A stretch of 64,000 nucleotides of DNA from Betaproteobacteria bacterium (GCA_009780885.1 WQZF01000001.1:124001-188000), one strand, 5' to 3'. Shown: positions 9,735 to 21,484, counted from the stretch's first letter. The notes: a model not told the origin generated them from the sequence alone. Numbers and translations are program-made.

Positions 9735-11168
9735 ATGTCCGATGTTGATTCTTCTGCCGCCTCCGATCCGGTACGCGCAGCGCTGGAGGCTTTCTTCGCT
9801 CCACGCTTCGCTGCTGCGGAGTACTCCACCTTCTCCGTCCCGCGCCTTTGCGTTGCCTTCTCGGGCGGCTGCGATTCCGTTGTCCTGCTCGATGCGCTCT
9901 CGCGCCTGCCGCTGCTGAAAGAGCGCGGAATCCTTCTCTCGGCGCTGCATATCCACCACGGATTGTCCCCGCATGCTGACGATTGGGCCGCTTTTTGTTC
10001 CGGGTTCTGCGCGGCCCGTTCCATTGCCTTGAGCATCGTGGCGGTCAAGCCCGGAGATCGCGCGCGGCGCGGCCTCGAAGCGGCGGCGCGCGAGGCGCGT
10101 TATCGTGCTTTCAACGCGCATGACTGCGACTGGCTGGCGCTGGCGCACCATGCCGACGACCAGGCGGAAACCCTGCTGCTCAATCTCTTGCGCGGCGCCG
10201 GGGTACAAGGCGCGGCAGCGATGCCGGAGGAACGCGCCCTGAACCTTTCCTGCGCCTCGCCCGATTCCGGCACGCGCCTGCTGCGGCCCTTCCTGTCGCT
10301 GCCTCGCGCGACGCTCGAAACATACGCGAAGGCGCGAGGGCTTGATTGGGTCGATGACGAAAGCAATGCCGACGACCGGTTGACGCGCAATTATCTGCGC
10401 CGGGAAATCATCCCTCTCCTGAAGGCGCGTTTTCCTTCCGCGACGCGGACACTGACGCGGGCGGCGGCGCACTTTTCCGAAAGCGCCGAATTGCTGGCTG
10501 CGCTTGCCGGGGAAGATCTCGGATTGGTCGGCGCGGGGCCTGGATCTTCTGGCGGCGTCCTGGTTCGCGCTGCTTTTTTGAAGCTGCCGCCGATACGGGC
10601 GCGTAACCTGTTGCGCTACGAATTCCTGCGCCGTGGCCGCCGCGCGCCGCCTGCGCGCTGGCTGGACGAAGCCTTGCGCCAGTTGCGCGCCGTGGGGGCG
10701 GATGCGCAACTTCGGCTCAGTCATGACGCCATCGAAATCCGGCTTTATCGCGGCGAAATCCATTTCCTGCCCCTGCCGCAGCAAAGGCCCGTTCCCTGTG
10801 TTTGGCAGGGAGAAGCGGAGCTTGCCTGGGGGAACGGCGGGCGCATCCGTTTTGTCGCTACCGAGGGAACAGGGCTTTCGCGCGCCTTGCTGGAAAACGC
10901 TCCGGTACGTCTGGCGCTACGGCAGGGTGGGGAAAAATTGCGCCTCGGCCTTGCCGGTTCGCGCCGCAGTCTGAAGGATCTGTTGCGTGAGGCGGCGTTG
11001 CCGCCCTGGGAACGCGCAGCCTTGCCCTTTCTCTGGTGTGGCGGGCAACTTGCCTGGATCGGGGGAATCGGGAGCGATTGCGCGTTCCACTGCCCGCCGG
11101 GAGCGCCGGGGATCGAGCCGGTCTGGGAAAAAATGCAGGATTCATTCCTGCCGGGCGTGATCCAGTAG
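9735..11168 (+). CDS. tilS: tRNA(Ile)-lysidine synthetase
   Basis: Modifies C34 of the tRNA-Ile CAU anticodon to lysidine so that it reads AUA. 477 residues from the ATG at 9735 (MSDVDSSAAS). The PP-loop SGGCDS sits near residues 43-48. HIHHGLSPHADDW and the HHADDQAETLLLNLLRGAG block, both diagnostic of TilS, follow. The C-terminal half contains the TilS substrate-binding domains. It lies directly downstream of accA and probably shares its transcript. Confidence 0.95.
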   Translation: MSDVDSSAASDPVRAALEAFFAPRFAAAEYSTFSVPRLCVAFSGGCDSVVLLDALSRLPLLKERGILLSALHIHHGLSPHADDWAAFCSGFCAARSIALSIVAVKPGDRARRGLEAAAREARYRAFNAHDCDWLALAHHADDQAETLLLNLLRGAGVQGAAAMPEERALNLSCASPDSGTRLLRPFLSLPRATLETYAKARGLDWVDDESNADDRLTRNYLRREIIPLLKARFPSATRTLTRAAAHFSESAELLAALAGEDLGLVGAGPGSSGGVLVRAAFLKLPPIRARNLLRYEFLRRGRRAPPARWLDEALRQLRAVGADAQLRLSHDAIEIRLYRGEIHFLPLPQQRPVPCVWQGEAELAWGNGGRIRFVATEGTGLSRALLENAPVRLALRQGGEKLRLGLAGSRRSLKDLLREAALPPWERAALPFLWCGGQLAWIGGIGSDCAFHCPPGAPGIEPVWEKMQDSFLPGVIQ

Positions 11169-11624
11169 TCGCTGCAAGGCGTTGCGCAAGGACGAATCGG
11201 GAAGTGAATCCATACATGCGGTGATTTCGGCGCAGGCTTTTCTGGAGAGCATTCTCGCGGCGGGAACACTTGGGCCCGTTGATCCTTTCAGCATTCCCGG
11301 GGTGGGCGCTTGTGTCTCTATGCGTAAGCCGTTACACTGAATCCCCTCCGAAACAAAGGCTTCCGTCAGACGGGGCGCCATCTGCCGCAATTTTGCCGCG
11401 GTTGCGCCGTTGTCGGCATGAATGACGACGATCCCTCCCCGAAAATTGACGACGCGGCTGGTGCTTCCCAGGTAAGCGGGCGTCGCTCCGGTATAGATCT
11501 TCGCCAGCCGGACAAGAAGTTGCGCATGTGCCAGTAGTTTTCCCGCTCCGCTGCCGCCCTGAAGAAAATTTTCCAGGGGATGTGAGGAAAAGCCGGAGGA
11601 ATGAGCAGTGGGGTAGGCAGGCAT
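11142..11624 (-). CDS. dciA: DciA-like (DUF721) protein
   Basis: 160 residues with the DUF721 core (LLVRLAKIYTGATPAYLGSTSRVVNFRGGIVVIHADNGATAAKLRQ), here abbreviated by its ends LLVRLAKIY and AAKLRQ. Family members of this type act as DnaB helicase loaders in bacteria lacking DnaC; that role is from family knowledge. I chose ATG 11624; a TTG at 11651 would overlap the M23 gene's start. It overlaps the tilS stop on the opposite strand by 27 bp and diverges from the M23 peptidase. The dciA/M23/secA order is typical of betaproteobacteria. Confidence 0.8.
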   Translation of the reverse strand: MPAYPTAHSSGFSSHPLENFLQGGSGAGKLLAHAQLLVRLAKIYTGATPAYLGSTSRVVNFRGGIVVIHADNGATAAKLRQMAPRLTEAFVSEGIQCNGLRIETQAPTPGMLKGSTGPSVPAARMLSRKACAEITACMDSLPDSSLRNALQRLLDHARQE

Positions 11625-11650
11625 CTGGATTCCGAGTAAAGGGTTTCTCA

Positions 11651-12691
11651 ATGAATATTATTCTGCTATCCGGCCGCACGGCAAGCACCCGGACCTATAA
11701 CCTGTCCTCGCGCTCCCTGCTGGTGGCGGGAATCTTTCTGCTGCTGGCGCTGCTTGCGTTCGGTTACGCCCTTTCCTGGCTTTCGCTGTATGTTCATCTT
11801 CCTTTTATGCCCCAGTCCGCCATTTCGGCCCAGGAGGGCAAGGGAGGAGCGCAGGCGCAGTACAGCCTGGATGCGATGACGACCCGCCTGGGAGAAATGC
11901 AGGCGCATTTGTTGCGACTGGATTCGCTGGGCGAGCGGATCAGCACGATGTCCGGCGTCAACCTCCAGTCTCCTTCTCCTGCGAATTCGCCAGCAGGCGC
12001 AAAGGACGGGGCGGCGGCTCAAAAGACCGGAAACGAAAGAGAGGGCAATGGCGGAATTGGCGGCCCATTCGTGCGTGCCGCGCCCCAGTCGCCCGATGAT
12101 CTGCAACGCGAAATCGACCGTTTCGCGCATGAACTCGAACAGCGCTCCGACCGTTTGTTTGCGCTCGAATCGCGGCTGGTCGACCTGTACGCGATTTCCA
12201 GCCGTCTGCCGACGATGTTGCCGATTTCCAATCCGCGCGGCATCAGTTCCGGATTCGGCTGGCGTCTCGACCCCTATGCCCGGATGGGGGCGATGCACGA
12301 AGGCGTCGATTTCCCCACCGATATCGGCACCCGGGTCAAGGCGGCCGCCGGGGGTGTCGTCACGACGGCGCAGTACCACCCGGAATACGGAAACCTGATC
12401 GAGATCGACCACGGCAACGGCTATTCCACGCGCTATGCGCATCTATCCCGGATTGATGTCAAGGCAGGGCAAATCGTCAAGATCGGGCAGGCGATCGCTT
12501 TCAGCGGCAACAGTGGCCGCTCGACCGGCCCGCATCTGCACTTCGAGGTTCGTTTTCAGGGCGTTCCGCAAAATCCGGTCAACTTTTTGCAGCACCGTGC
12601 CCCGTCGCTCCAAGTGGCTACCCTTTCAGCCTCTCCTCCCCTGGAGTCGTTTTCTCCGAATCCGCCGGGTGCCGCTGCCCCGGCGCGATAA
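11651..12691 (+). CDS. M23-family (LytM) peptidase, membrane-anchored
   Basis: 346 residues from ATG 11651 (MNIILLSGRTASTRTYNL). One transmembrane segment at about residues 20-45 anchors the protein with the rest in the periplasm. A predicted coiled coil (residues 150-185) precedes the LytM domain, which keeps all zinc-ligand motifs: HEGVDF (H217) and HLHFE (H295, H297). It could cut peptidoglycan crosslinks. The C-terminal tail is Pro/Ser-rich. It stands upstream of secA, a conserved neighbour. Confidence 0.9.
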   Translation: MNIILLSGRTASTRTYNLSSRSLLVAGIFLLLALLAFGYALSWLSLYVHLPFMPQSAISAQEGKGGAQAQYSLDAMTTRLGEMQAHLLRLDSLGERISTMSGVNLQSPSPANSPAGAKDGAAAQKTGNEREGNGGIGGPFVRAAPQSPDDLQREIDRFAHELEQRSDRLFALESRLVDLYAISSRLPTMLPISNPRGISSGFGWRLDPYARMGAMHEGVDFPTDIGTRVKAAAGGVVTTAQYHPEYGNLIEIDHGNGYSTRYAHLSRIDVKAGQIVKIGQAIAFSGNSGRSTGPHLHFEVRFQGVPQNPVNFLQHRAPSLQVATLSASPPLESFSPNPPGAAAPAR

Positions 12692-12762
12692 TCGGCCACG
12701 GTTTGCTGCTGGGCCGCCGCCTTCGCGCGAAGCGGCGCCATGCTAAAATGCCCCGCCTTGTG

Positions 12763-12822
12763 CATCCCCCGAGCCTGAAGCCCGGGGTTTTCCCGTTGCG
12801 AACGACGGGAATTGCGCTCGAT
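12763..12822 (-). repeat. Family B-related repeat, copy 4 (reverse orientation)
   Basis: Read on the minus strand: TCGAGCGCAATTCCCGTCG, then TTCGCAACGGG, then CCCCGGGCTTCAGGCTCGGGG. This is the same layout as 8122-8244 but shortened. It is in the leader of secA; a TAAAAT -10 candidate (12743-12748) lies just upstream. Confidence 0.55.
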
Positions 12823-12896
12823 GGGCGTTCGTGTTGCTGCGACAGACCGGTTCCGGCGCGGCCTTTTTTCTCCTCTTTCTCATTCACGCAGGCATT

Positions 12897-15614
<2,718 letters not shown>

Positions 15615-15661
15615 TAAAACCTGCAATTCCGGCCAGCCGCGCGTTGGCGGCGAAGCCTGCA

Positions 15662-15738
15662 TTTTCTAAATTTGTTTAAAGAATTCTTTTCTGAAAATCA
15701 CTACTGTAGCGAAACATTATTTAATTAAATTTAGAAAA
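15662..15738 (-). repeat. AT-rich 76-bp intergenic element, copy 3
   Basis: Ends TTTTCTAAATT (15662-15672) and AATTTAGAAAA (15728-15738). The core CACTACTGTAGCG at 15699-15711 is inverted relative to copy 2, 43 bp from the left and 33 from the right. It lies between secA and argJ, both on the plus strand. Confidence 0.9.
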
Positions 15739-15782
15739 TTTAAATTCTCCGCCTTCCCCTCGATGACGAAAGGAAGCATCGT

Positions 15783-17021
15783 ATGCCGGTAAATTACTCT
15801 ACCCCCGCGCCCGAAGCGCTTCATCCGATTGCGGGCGTGCGTCTGGGAACCGCCGAGGCAGGCGTCCGCAAGGCGGGGCGCCGCGACTTGACCCTGATCG
15901 CGCTCGAACCCGGCTGCACCGTTGCCGGGGTCTTCACCCGGAACCGTTTCTGCGCCGCGCCGGTGTTCGTCTGTAAAAAACATCTGGCGGCGAAAAATGA
16001 AATTCGCGCGCTGCTCATCAACACCGGCAACGCCAATGCCGGCACTGGCGAAGCGGGGCTGCGCGCCGCCGAAACGAGCTGCGCCGCCGCTGCCGCGCTG
16101 CTCGGCGTCGAAGCGGCGCAGGTTTTGCCGTTCTCTACCGGCGTCATTCTCGAACCCTTGCCTGTCGAGCGCATTACTGCCGGCTTGCCGCGCGTGGCGG
16201 ACGACCTGGCCGAGAAGCACTGGTTCGAGGCCGCGCACGCGATCATGACCACCGACACGGTGGCCAAGGCAGCGTCGCGCCGGATCCTGATCGACGGAGA
16301 AATGATTCACATCACCGGCATCAGCAAGGGCGCCGGAATGATCCGCCCGAACATGGCGACCATGCTCGGCTTTATCGCCACCGATGCGGGAATCGCGCCG
16401 GAACTGCTGCAAACCCTGGCCGGGGAAGCGGCGGAAGAATCCTTCAACTGCATCACGGTCGACGGCGATACCTCCACCAACGACTCCTTCATCCTGATTG
16501 CCAGCGGAAAATCCGGCGCGCGTTTCGCCAACGCTGCCGCGCCGGGATTTGTGCTGCTGCGGGAGGCCATCGTCGATGTCGCGCGCGAACTGGCGCAGGC
16601 CATCGTGCGCGACGGCGAGGGCGCGACCAAATTCATCCGTGTTGCCGTCGAGGGCGGGAACGCGCGCGCCGAATGCCGCAAGGTGGCCTATGCGGTTGCG
16701 CATTCCCCGCTGGTCAAGACCGCCTTTTTCGCCTCCGATCCCAACCTGGGCCGCATCCTCGGCGCGATCGGCAACGCCGGGATCGACGACCTCGATGTCG
16801 CCCGGGTGCGCGTCTGGCTTGCCAGCCGGGGAGAAGAAATCCTGGTTGCCGAACAGGGCGGCCGCGCCGCCGCGTACCGCGAAGAAGACGGCGCCCGCAT
16901 CATGCAGGCAGCAGAAATCGACATCCGCATCGCGCTCGACCGTGGCGCTGCGGCGGCAACGGTCTATACCTGCGATTTCTCCTACGACTACGTGAAGATC
17001 AACGCCGATTACCGCAGTTAG
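15783..17021 (+). CDS. argJ: Bifunctional glutamate N-acetyltransferase / ornithine acetyltransferase
   Basis: Recycles acetyl groups in arginine synthesis, moving acetyl from N-acetylornithine to glutamate. 412 residues. The self-cleavage motif [16 protein letters not shown] is intact, with nucleophile Thr193 after Ala192, so the protein should split into alpha and beta chains. GNANAGTG and the C-terminal [18 protein letters not shown] match the family. Whether it also acetylates from acetyl-CoA cannot be read from sequence. A hairpin with a T run follows the stop. Confidence 0.96.
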   Translation: MPVNYSTPAPEALHPIAGVRLGTAEAGVRKAGRRDLTLIALEPGCTVAGVFTRNRFCAAPVFVCKKHLAAKNEIRALLINTGNANAGTGEAGLRAAETSCAAAAALLGVEAAQVLPFSTGVILEPLPVERITAGLPRVADDLAEKHWFEAAHAIMTTDTVAKAASRRILIDGEMIHITGISKGAGMIRPNMATMLGFIATDAGIAPELLQTLAGEAAEESFNCITVDGDTSTNDSFILIASGKSGARFANAAAPGFVLLREAIVDVARELAQAIVRDGEGATKFIRVAVEGGNARAECRKVAYAVAHSPLVKTAFFASDPNLGRILGAIGNAGIDDLDVARVRVWLASRGEEILVAEQGGRAAAYREEDGARIMQAAEIDIRIALDRGAAAATVYTCDFSYDYVKINADYRS

Positions 17022-17061
17022 GGCGGTTTCGATTTAATCCCGAGCATATTGGGATTCGTAG

Positions 17062-17086
17062 GGGCGACCTGTGGTCGCCCGTTTTC
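17062..17086 (+). terminator. Intrinsic terminator after argJ
   Basis: GGGCGACC-TGT-GGTCGCCC followed by GTTTTCGTTG, 40 bp after the argJ stop. Confidence 0.6.
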
Positions 17087-17159
17087 GTTGCATTCGGATG
17101 ATTGCGGGCGAAACCCCCGCCCTGGCGGGCACCCCCTTTGGAAAAGGGGGCTTGATAAG

Positions 17160-17256
17160 CCTCCCTCTTCGAGGGAGGTGGCGCTTTAGCGCCGGAGGGA
17201 GATTTGCCGCCCCTGCAAACCCAGGCATGCTGCCGCATGAATCGAAACCGCTACCC
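17160..17256 (-). repeat. Family C palindromic repeat, copy 1
   Basis: Contains CCTCCCTCTTCGAGGGAGG and GGCGCTTTAGCGCC palindromes, followed by a segment whose reverse complement also appears at 37540-37620. A further hairpin, CCCCCTTTGGAAAAGGGGG, sits just left at 17132-17150. With element copy 4 it fills the 358-bp argJ-nirH gap; no gene there. Confidence 0.75.
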
Positions 17257-17294
17257 CCGTCCTACGCTATTGTCATTCTTCGCGCAGGGCATGA

Positions 17295-17370
17295 TTTTCT
17301 AAATTTACTTAAAGAATGTTTCGCTACCGTAGTGATTTTCTGACAAAAATTATTATAGTAATTTAGAAAA
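17295..17370 (+). repeat. AT-rich 76-bp intergenic element, copy 4
   Basis: Ends TTTTCTAAATT (17295-17305) and AATTTAGAAAA (17360-17370). Core CGCTACCGTAGTG at 17322-17334. It lies between the convergent argJ and nirH genes, 9 bp from the nirH stop, and could help terminate both. Confidence 0.9.
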
Positions 17371-17379
17371 TTACACGAA

Positions 17380-17874
17380 TCATCCCGAAATCCGCAAACC
17401 GGTTTTTTTCAGGATCGCCGTCGAAAAGAGGATGTCGCGCGCGCGGCAGGCGTCGCCGAGGAGGGCGGCGATGATTTCCACCTTTTCGCGCGCTTCCTCG
17501 CGGGTGGGGGCGTGCACCATCGCGAAGAGGTTGTACGGCCATTCGGGGAGCTTGCGGGGGCGGCGGTAGCAGTGGGTGACGAATTCGAGCGCGCCGATCC
17601 GTTCGCCGAAGGCGTCGACGGACTCGTCGGCGACATCCCAGACGCTCATGCCGTTGGCCTTGTAGCCGATTGCGTAGTGATTCGGCACCGCGCCGATGCG
17701 GCGGATGCGGCCTGTGTCGAGCATGGCTTGCAGCCGCGCGATGACTTCGTCCGCGTCGATGCCCAGCGTCTTTGCCAATTCGTCGTAAGGGCGCGGGACG
17801 AGCGGCAGGCCGGCTTGCGTAGCCAGCATCAGGCGGCGGTCGAGGGGGTCGAAGGTTCCGGCGTTCTCGTTCAT
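17380..17874 (-). CDS. nirH: Heme d1 biosynthesis siroheme decarboxylase subunit NirH
   Basis: 164 residues of the Lrp/AsnC-like siroheme decarboxylase family (NirD/L/G/H), which convert siroheme to 12,18-didecarboxysiroheme on the way to heme d1. A winged-helix N-terminal part (DPLDRRLMLATQAGLPL) precedes a ferredoxin-like domain with the family motif FVTHCYRRPRKLPEWPYNLF. It has the NirH/NirL-type CYRRP sequence rather than the NirG/NirD-type HNY(E/R)R. It overlaps nirG by 4 bp and is the last gene of the operon. Confidence 0.88.
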   Translation of the reverse strand: MNENAGTFDPLDRRLMLATQAGLPLVPRPYDELAKTLGIDADEVIARLQAMLDTGRIRRIGAVPNHYAIGYKANGMSVWDVADESVDAFGERIGALEFVTHCYRRPRKLPEWPYNLFAMVHAPTREEAREKVEIIAALLGDACRARDILFSTAILKKTGLRISG

Positions 17875-18368
17875 AGACGCGCCTCCAGTTTCATTTCGAC
17901 GAAGTATTCGCGCTCCTTCGGGAAGGGATAGACCGGCAGCCCGGTTTCGGCTTCGATATGTTCAATGGCGGCAGCGATGCCTTGCGGGGTTTCGGTCGCC
18001 AGCACGAACCAGAGGTTGAATTCATGATCGCGCCGGTAGTTGTGCGCGACTTCGGAGAGGGCGTTGACGCTGGCGACGATTTCTTCCCAACGTTCTTCGG
18101 GCACGCGCATCGCCGCCAGCACGAAGGCGCCTCCGATCCGCTCGATCTGGAACATCGGGCCGAAGCGGGTGAGGATGCCTGCCTGGAGCATTGCACAGAG
18201 ACGGCGCAGCAGGATTTCCTCGCCGTCTTCGCCCAGGCCAAGCGTTGCGGCGGCGGCGGCGAAAGGACGCTCGCAGAGGGGAAAGCCGCCTTGCAGGCCG
18301 GCGATGATCTTGCGGTCGAGAGAATCGAGCGAAGGAGGAATGCCGGAAGCCTTGTTTGCCTCAGGCAT
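17871..18368 (-). CDS. nirG: Heme d1 biosynthesis siroheme decarboxylase subunit NirG
   Basis: 165 residues from ATG 18368 (MPEANKASG). Same family as nirH and nirDL: winged helix LDSLDRKIIAGLQGGFPLCERP, then the NirD/NirG-type motif EVAHNYRRDHEFNLWFVLAT. It overlaps nirDL by 8 bp and nirH by 4 bp, indicating translational coupling. NirG and NirH are thought to work as a pair, as do the two halves of NirDL; assignment of G versus D rests on gene order and the absence of fusion. Confidence 0.85.
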   Translation of the reverse strand: MPEANKASGIPPSLDSLDRKIIAGLQGGFPLCERPFAAAAATLGLGEDGEEILLRRLCAMLQAGILTRFGPMFQIERIGGAFVLAAMRVPEERWEEIVASVNALSEVAHNYRRDHEFNLWFVLATETPQGIAAAIEHIEAETGLPVYPFPKEREYFVEMKLEARL

Positions 18369-19377
18369 AGCGCGCACCGTTCTGCTTGAAGCAGGCGAGC
18401 GAGAAGAGGATGTCATGCGCGAAGCCGGAGAGTTCCAGCCTTTCGCGCAGCGCCGCGATGCCGGCGAGCACTTCCTCGCGCTCCTTGCCGTGGATCATGC
18501 AGAAGAGGTTGTAGCGCCATTGCGGCAGCACGCGAGGACGCAGGTAGCACAATGTGATTTCGGGTTCCCGCGCCAGCCGCCGCGCGATGAGTTCGACCTC
18601 GTCGTCGGGGATGTCCTGGACGAGCATCGCGTTGGCGGAATAGCCCAGTTCGCGGTGCCGGACGACGACGCCGAAACGCTTGATGACGCCTTCCTCGCAC
18701 CAGCGGCGAATCCGCGCGAGGACTTCGAATTCCTCGCAGCCGACGCGCTCGGCAAGCACGGCGAAGGGACGCATGAAGAGCGGCAAGCCTTCCTGCAAGG
18801 CCATGATCAGGCGGCGCTCCAGTTCTTCCAGCGGCGGAATCTTTATGTCCAGCGCGAAACTTCCAGCGGCTTCCGCAGCGGGGGCTCCCTGCTCCTCGCT
18901 GCGTTCGCCGCTTTTTTTGGAGAGATCGAAAGCGAGGTCGATATGAAATTCGCGCAGCATGGGCAGTTGCAGGACGGGATATCCGGCGTGTTTTTCGATG
19001 GAGGCAATCGCCGCCTGCAAACGTGCCTGCGAACCCGCCGTGGCGACGAACCAGAGGTTGTAATGGTGTTCGCGTTCGTAGTTGTGATTGACCTCGGGAA
19101 AACGGTTGACCATTTCGGCAACCTCGCCCAGTTTTTCCGGAGGGACGGCCATGGCAGCCAGGGTCGAGACGCCGATGCGCTTGGGCGCGAACACGGCGCC
19201 GACGCGCGAGATTTTTCCGCTTTTGCGCAGCGACTCCAGCCCGTTGATGATGGCTTCCTCGGCAACGCCAAGCCTGGCCGCCAGTTCGGCGAACGGGGCC
19301 GGACAGAGCGGAAAATCGCGTTGAAAATCGTTGAGCAAGTGGAATTCGATCGCTTCCAGGGTATGCGCCGCCGACAT
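18361..19377 (-). CDS. nirDL: Heme d1 biosynthesis siroheme decarboxylase NirDL fusion
   Basis: 338 residues holding two consecutive siroheme-decarboxylase modules. Residues 1-150 are NirD-type (winged helix plus EVNHNYEREHHYNLWFVATA). A charged linker with Glu/Ala repeats (about 155-175) leads to a NirL-type module (180-338, ITLCYLRPRVLPQWRYNLF). Such NirD-NirL fusions are known in several denitrifiers; Pseudomonas keeps them separate. It sits 18 bp downstream of nirF. Length is the expected sum of two subunits. Confidence 0.9.
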   Translation of the reverse strand: MSAAHTLEAIEFHLLNDFQRDFPLCPAPFAELAARLGVAEEAIINGLESLRKSGKISRVGAVFAPKRIGVSTLAAMAVPPEKLGEVAEMVNRFPEVNHNYEREHHYNLWFVATAGSQARLQAAIASIEKHAGYPVLQLPMLREFHIDLAFDLSKKSGERSEEQGAPAAEAAGSFALDIKIPPLEELERRLIMALQEGLPLFMRPFAVLAERVGCEEFEVLARIRRWCEEGVIKRFGVVVRHRELGYSANAMLVQDIPDDEVELIARRLAREPEITLCYLRPRVLPQWRYNLFCMIHGKEREEVLAGIAALRERLELSGFAHDILFSLACFKQNGARYA

Positions 19378-19395
19378 CGCTCAATTCCTTTTTAT

Positions 19396-20559
19396 CTACA
19401 AACCAATCCGCGCCGCGCGGCTGGTGAAAAAGATTCCGGAGGGCGCAGGCACCGTGAATCCGCCGATCCTGGCAAAGCTTTGGGTGTCGTAGATCACGAC
19501 CTGGTTGCTGTCGCGGGCCGATACCCAGACGGCTTCGCCGCGCGGAGTGAATTCCATGTGCAGGATCGCCTTGCCCGGACTCAGGTTCTGGATCACCTGG
19601 TTCGTCAGGGTGTCGATCACCTGGATTTCGGAGTAATCGGGAAACGCGAAATTCACCCAGATCTGCCGCCCGTCCGGACGCGCCATCACAAACACCGGCT
19701 GCCCCTTCACCGGAATCCGGCCCGCTTCCTTCCAGGTGTCGGTGTCGACGACCAGCACCTCGTGATGCCCGATCGCGGGCAGATAGGCGCGGTTTCCGGC
19801 CACCGTCCAGCCGCGCAGATGCGGCATCTTGTAGACCGGCAATTTTTCCTCGCCGCGCCCGTAGCCGGAAAGAATCTTGCGCGCGCCCTTTTCCGGTTGC
19901 CACAGGTCGAGCAGCGCGATGCCATCCTCGCCGTAAAGTCCGGCGAGGAAATAGCGTCCATCCGGAGTCACCATGCCGTCGTAGGGCTGGTTCCCGGCGG
20001 GAAAGCGCTGCGTTTTCGGGTTTTTCGGATCGGAAAAATCGCTGACCCAGATCTCGCCGCCGTCGAACAGGGCGTAGGCGAAGCGTTGTCCCGGAATATC
20101 GGCCAGCCCGACCACCTTGGAAAATTTCCCCGGCGCATATTCGGCGGGCACTTCGGAGAGCAATTCGAGCGTCTCCGCATCGAAAGCCTTGATCCCGCCG
20201 GGGGTGTAGTTCTGCGCGACGACGATTTTTCCATCCTGCGAAATCGAGCCGCCAATCGCGTTTCCGGACTGCTGCACGCGCTTGACCACGGTCGCGGTCA
20301 GCAAGTCGATCCTGGAAATCGCGCCATCGCGCCCAAAGACGAAGGCATAGCGCCCGTCGCGCGAATACACCGCCGAGGCGTGCGAGAGATCGCCCAGTCC
20401 GCTGATTTGCGCATACGGCGCGCGGGCGCTGGTATCGACCAGGGAAAGCCCGCCGCTGGCGCGCTCGATGACAATGCCGAGATCCCCGGTACCGCGCAAC
20501 GGCGGCGAGGAACAGGCAGCGAGGAAGAACAGCGGAACGAGGAAAAACAGGGTGCGCAT
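19396..20559 (-). CDS. nirF: Heme d1 biosynthesis protein NirF (lipoprotein)
   Basis: 387 residues with a lipoprotein signal (MRTLFFLVPLFFLAACSS, lipobox LAAC with Cys17), then an eight-bladed propeller related to the d1 domain of NirS. NirF acts late in heme d1 synthesis in the periplasm, at or near the dihydro-heme d1 stage. Repeated blade motifs such as GRYAFVFGRDGAISRIDL and GNAIGGSISQDGKIVVAQNY are visible. I chose ATG 20559, preceded by CCGGAGCC. First gene of the nirF-DL-G-H operon. nirS, nirE, nirJ and nirN are not in the window. Confidence 0.9.
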   Translation of the reverse strand: MRTLFFLVPLFFLAACSSPPLRGTGDLGIVIERASGGLSLVDTSARAPYAQISGLGDLSHASAVYSRDGRYAFVFGRDGAISRIDLLTATVVKRVQQSGNAIGGSISQDGKIVVAQNYTPGGIKAFDAETLELLSEVPAEYAPGKFSKVVGLADIPGQRFAYALFDGGEIWVSDFSDPKNPKTQRFPAGNQPYDGMVTPDGRYFLAGLYGEDGIALLDLWQPEKGARKILSGYGRGEEKLPVYKMPHLRGWTVAGNRAYLPAIGHHEVLVVDTDTWKEAGRIPVKGQPVFVMARPDGRQIWVNFAFPDYSEIQVIDTLTNQVIQNLSPGKAILHMEFTPRGEAVWVSARDSNQVVIYDTQSFARIGGFTVPAPSGIFFTSRAARIGL

Positions 20560-20600
20560 CGCGGCTCCGGAAGAAGTAAAGCCAATCGGGGACTGTAACA

Positions 20601-20606
20601 TTTATA
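20601..20606 (-). promoter_or_regulatory. Candidate -10 for the nir operon
   Basis: GCTGCTATAAATG on the minus strand gives TATAAA about 41 bp before the nirF ATG. I looked for an FNR/DNR box (TTGAT-N4-ATCAA) nearby and found none. Confidence 0.35.
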
Positions 20607-20621
20607 GCAGCGCGGCGAGGC

Positions 20622-21443
20622 TCATGGATTCCAATCCACCAGCCCCGTCCAGGCCGAAATGAGGACGAGGCTGCCGAACACGATGCGATACCAGGCAAAG
20701 CCGGCAAAGGTATGGCGCGAAATGAAATGGATCAGCCCCTTGACGGCAATCAGGCCGAAGACGAAGGAGGCGACGAAACCCGTTGCAAACACCGGAAAAT
20801 CTTCCAGGTGCAGGTGTTGCCAATTCTTTGCCAATTCGTAGAAAGTGGCGGCGAACAAGGTCGGGATCGCCAGATAGAACGAGAATTCGGTGGCGACCTG
20901 GCGGGGCAGGCCGAACAGCATTCCGCCCATGATGGTCGCGCCGGAACGCGAGACGCCCGGCCACATCGCAAGGCATTGCGCAAAACCGATCTTCAGCGCA
21001 TCCCGCCAATCCATGTCGTCGACACCGGCGACTTTCGGGGCAACCGGACGGCGCTCGATATACAGGATCAGCAGGCCGCCCGCGATGAGAGCGAAGGCGA
21101 CCGTATAGGCGTTGAACAGGTAGGCCTTGATGAGGCTGTGCAGCAACAGGCCGATGACGGCAGCAGGCAAAAAGGCCAGCGCAAGCAGCAAGGCGAAATG
21201 TTGCTCCTTCGGGGAATGGGCAACCCCTTTCACCGCCGCGCCCAGGCGGGCGCGAAAATGCCAGCAAACCGCCAGGATCGCGCCGAGCTGGATCACGATA
21301 TCGAATATCTTGCTCTGCTCGTTATCGTAATTCAGCAAACTGCCCGCGATGATCAGGTGCCCGGTCGAAGATACCGGCAGGAACTCCGTCAGGCCCTCGA
21401 CGATGCCGAGCAGAAGTGCCTTGAAGATGAGAATCAAATCCAT
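20622..21443 (-). CDS. uppP: Undecaprenyl-diphosphatase (BacA family)
   Basis: Removes a phosphate from undecaprenyl pyrophosphate to recycle the lipid carrier for peptidoglycan. 273 residues, polytopic. The catalytic motifs are present: [16 protein letters not shown] near the N-terminus and [15 protein letters not shown] in the middle, together holding the glutamates, His and Arg of the active site. Start ATG 21443. It lies just upstream of the nir operon on the same strand (62 bp), but a nir -10 candidate separates them. Confidence 0.96.
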   Translation of the reverse strand: MDLILIFKALLLGIVEGLTEFLPVSSTGHLIIAGSLLNYDNEQSKIFDIVIQLGAILAVCWHFRARLGAAVKGVAHSPKEQHFALLLALAFLPAAVIGLLLHSLIKAYLFNAYTVAFALIAGGLLILYIERRPVAPKVAGVDDMDWRDALKIGFAQCLAMWPGVSRSGATIMGGMLFGLPRQVATEFSFYLAIPTLFAATFYELAKNWQHLHLEDFPVFATGFVASFVFGLIAVKGLIHFISRHTFAGFAWYRIVFGSLVLISAWTGLVDWNP

Positions 21444-21484
21444 GGAAAAATTTCCCGGCCCGCAAGGGGCGCAAAAAAAGGGGG

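Noticed and set aside
18040-20598. 852-codon plus-strand frame opposite the nir operon
   Set aside because: Antisense shadow of nirG, nirDL and nirF, all of which have clear motifs.
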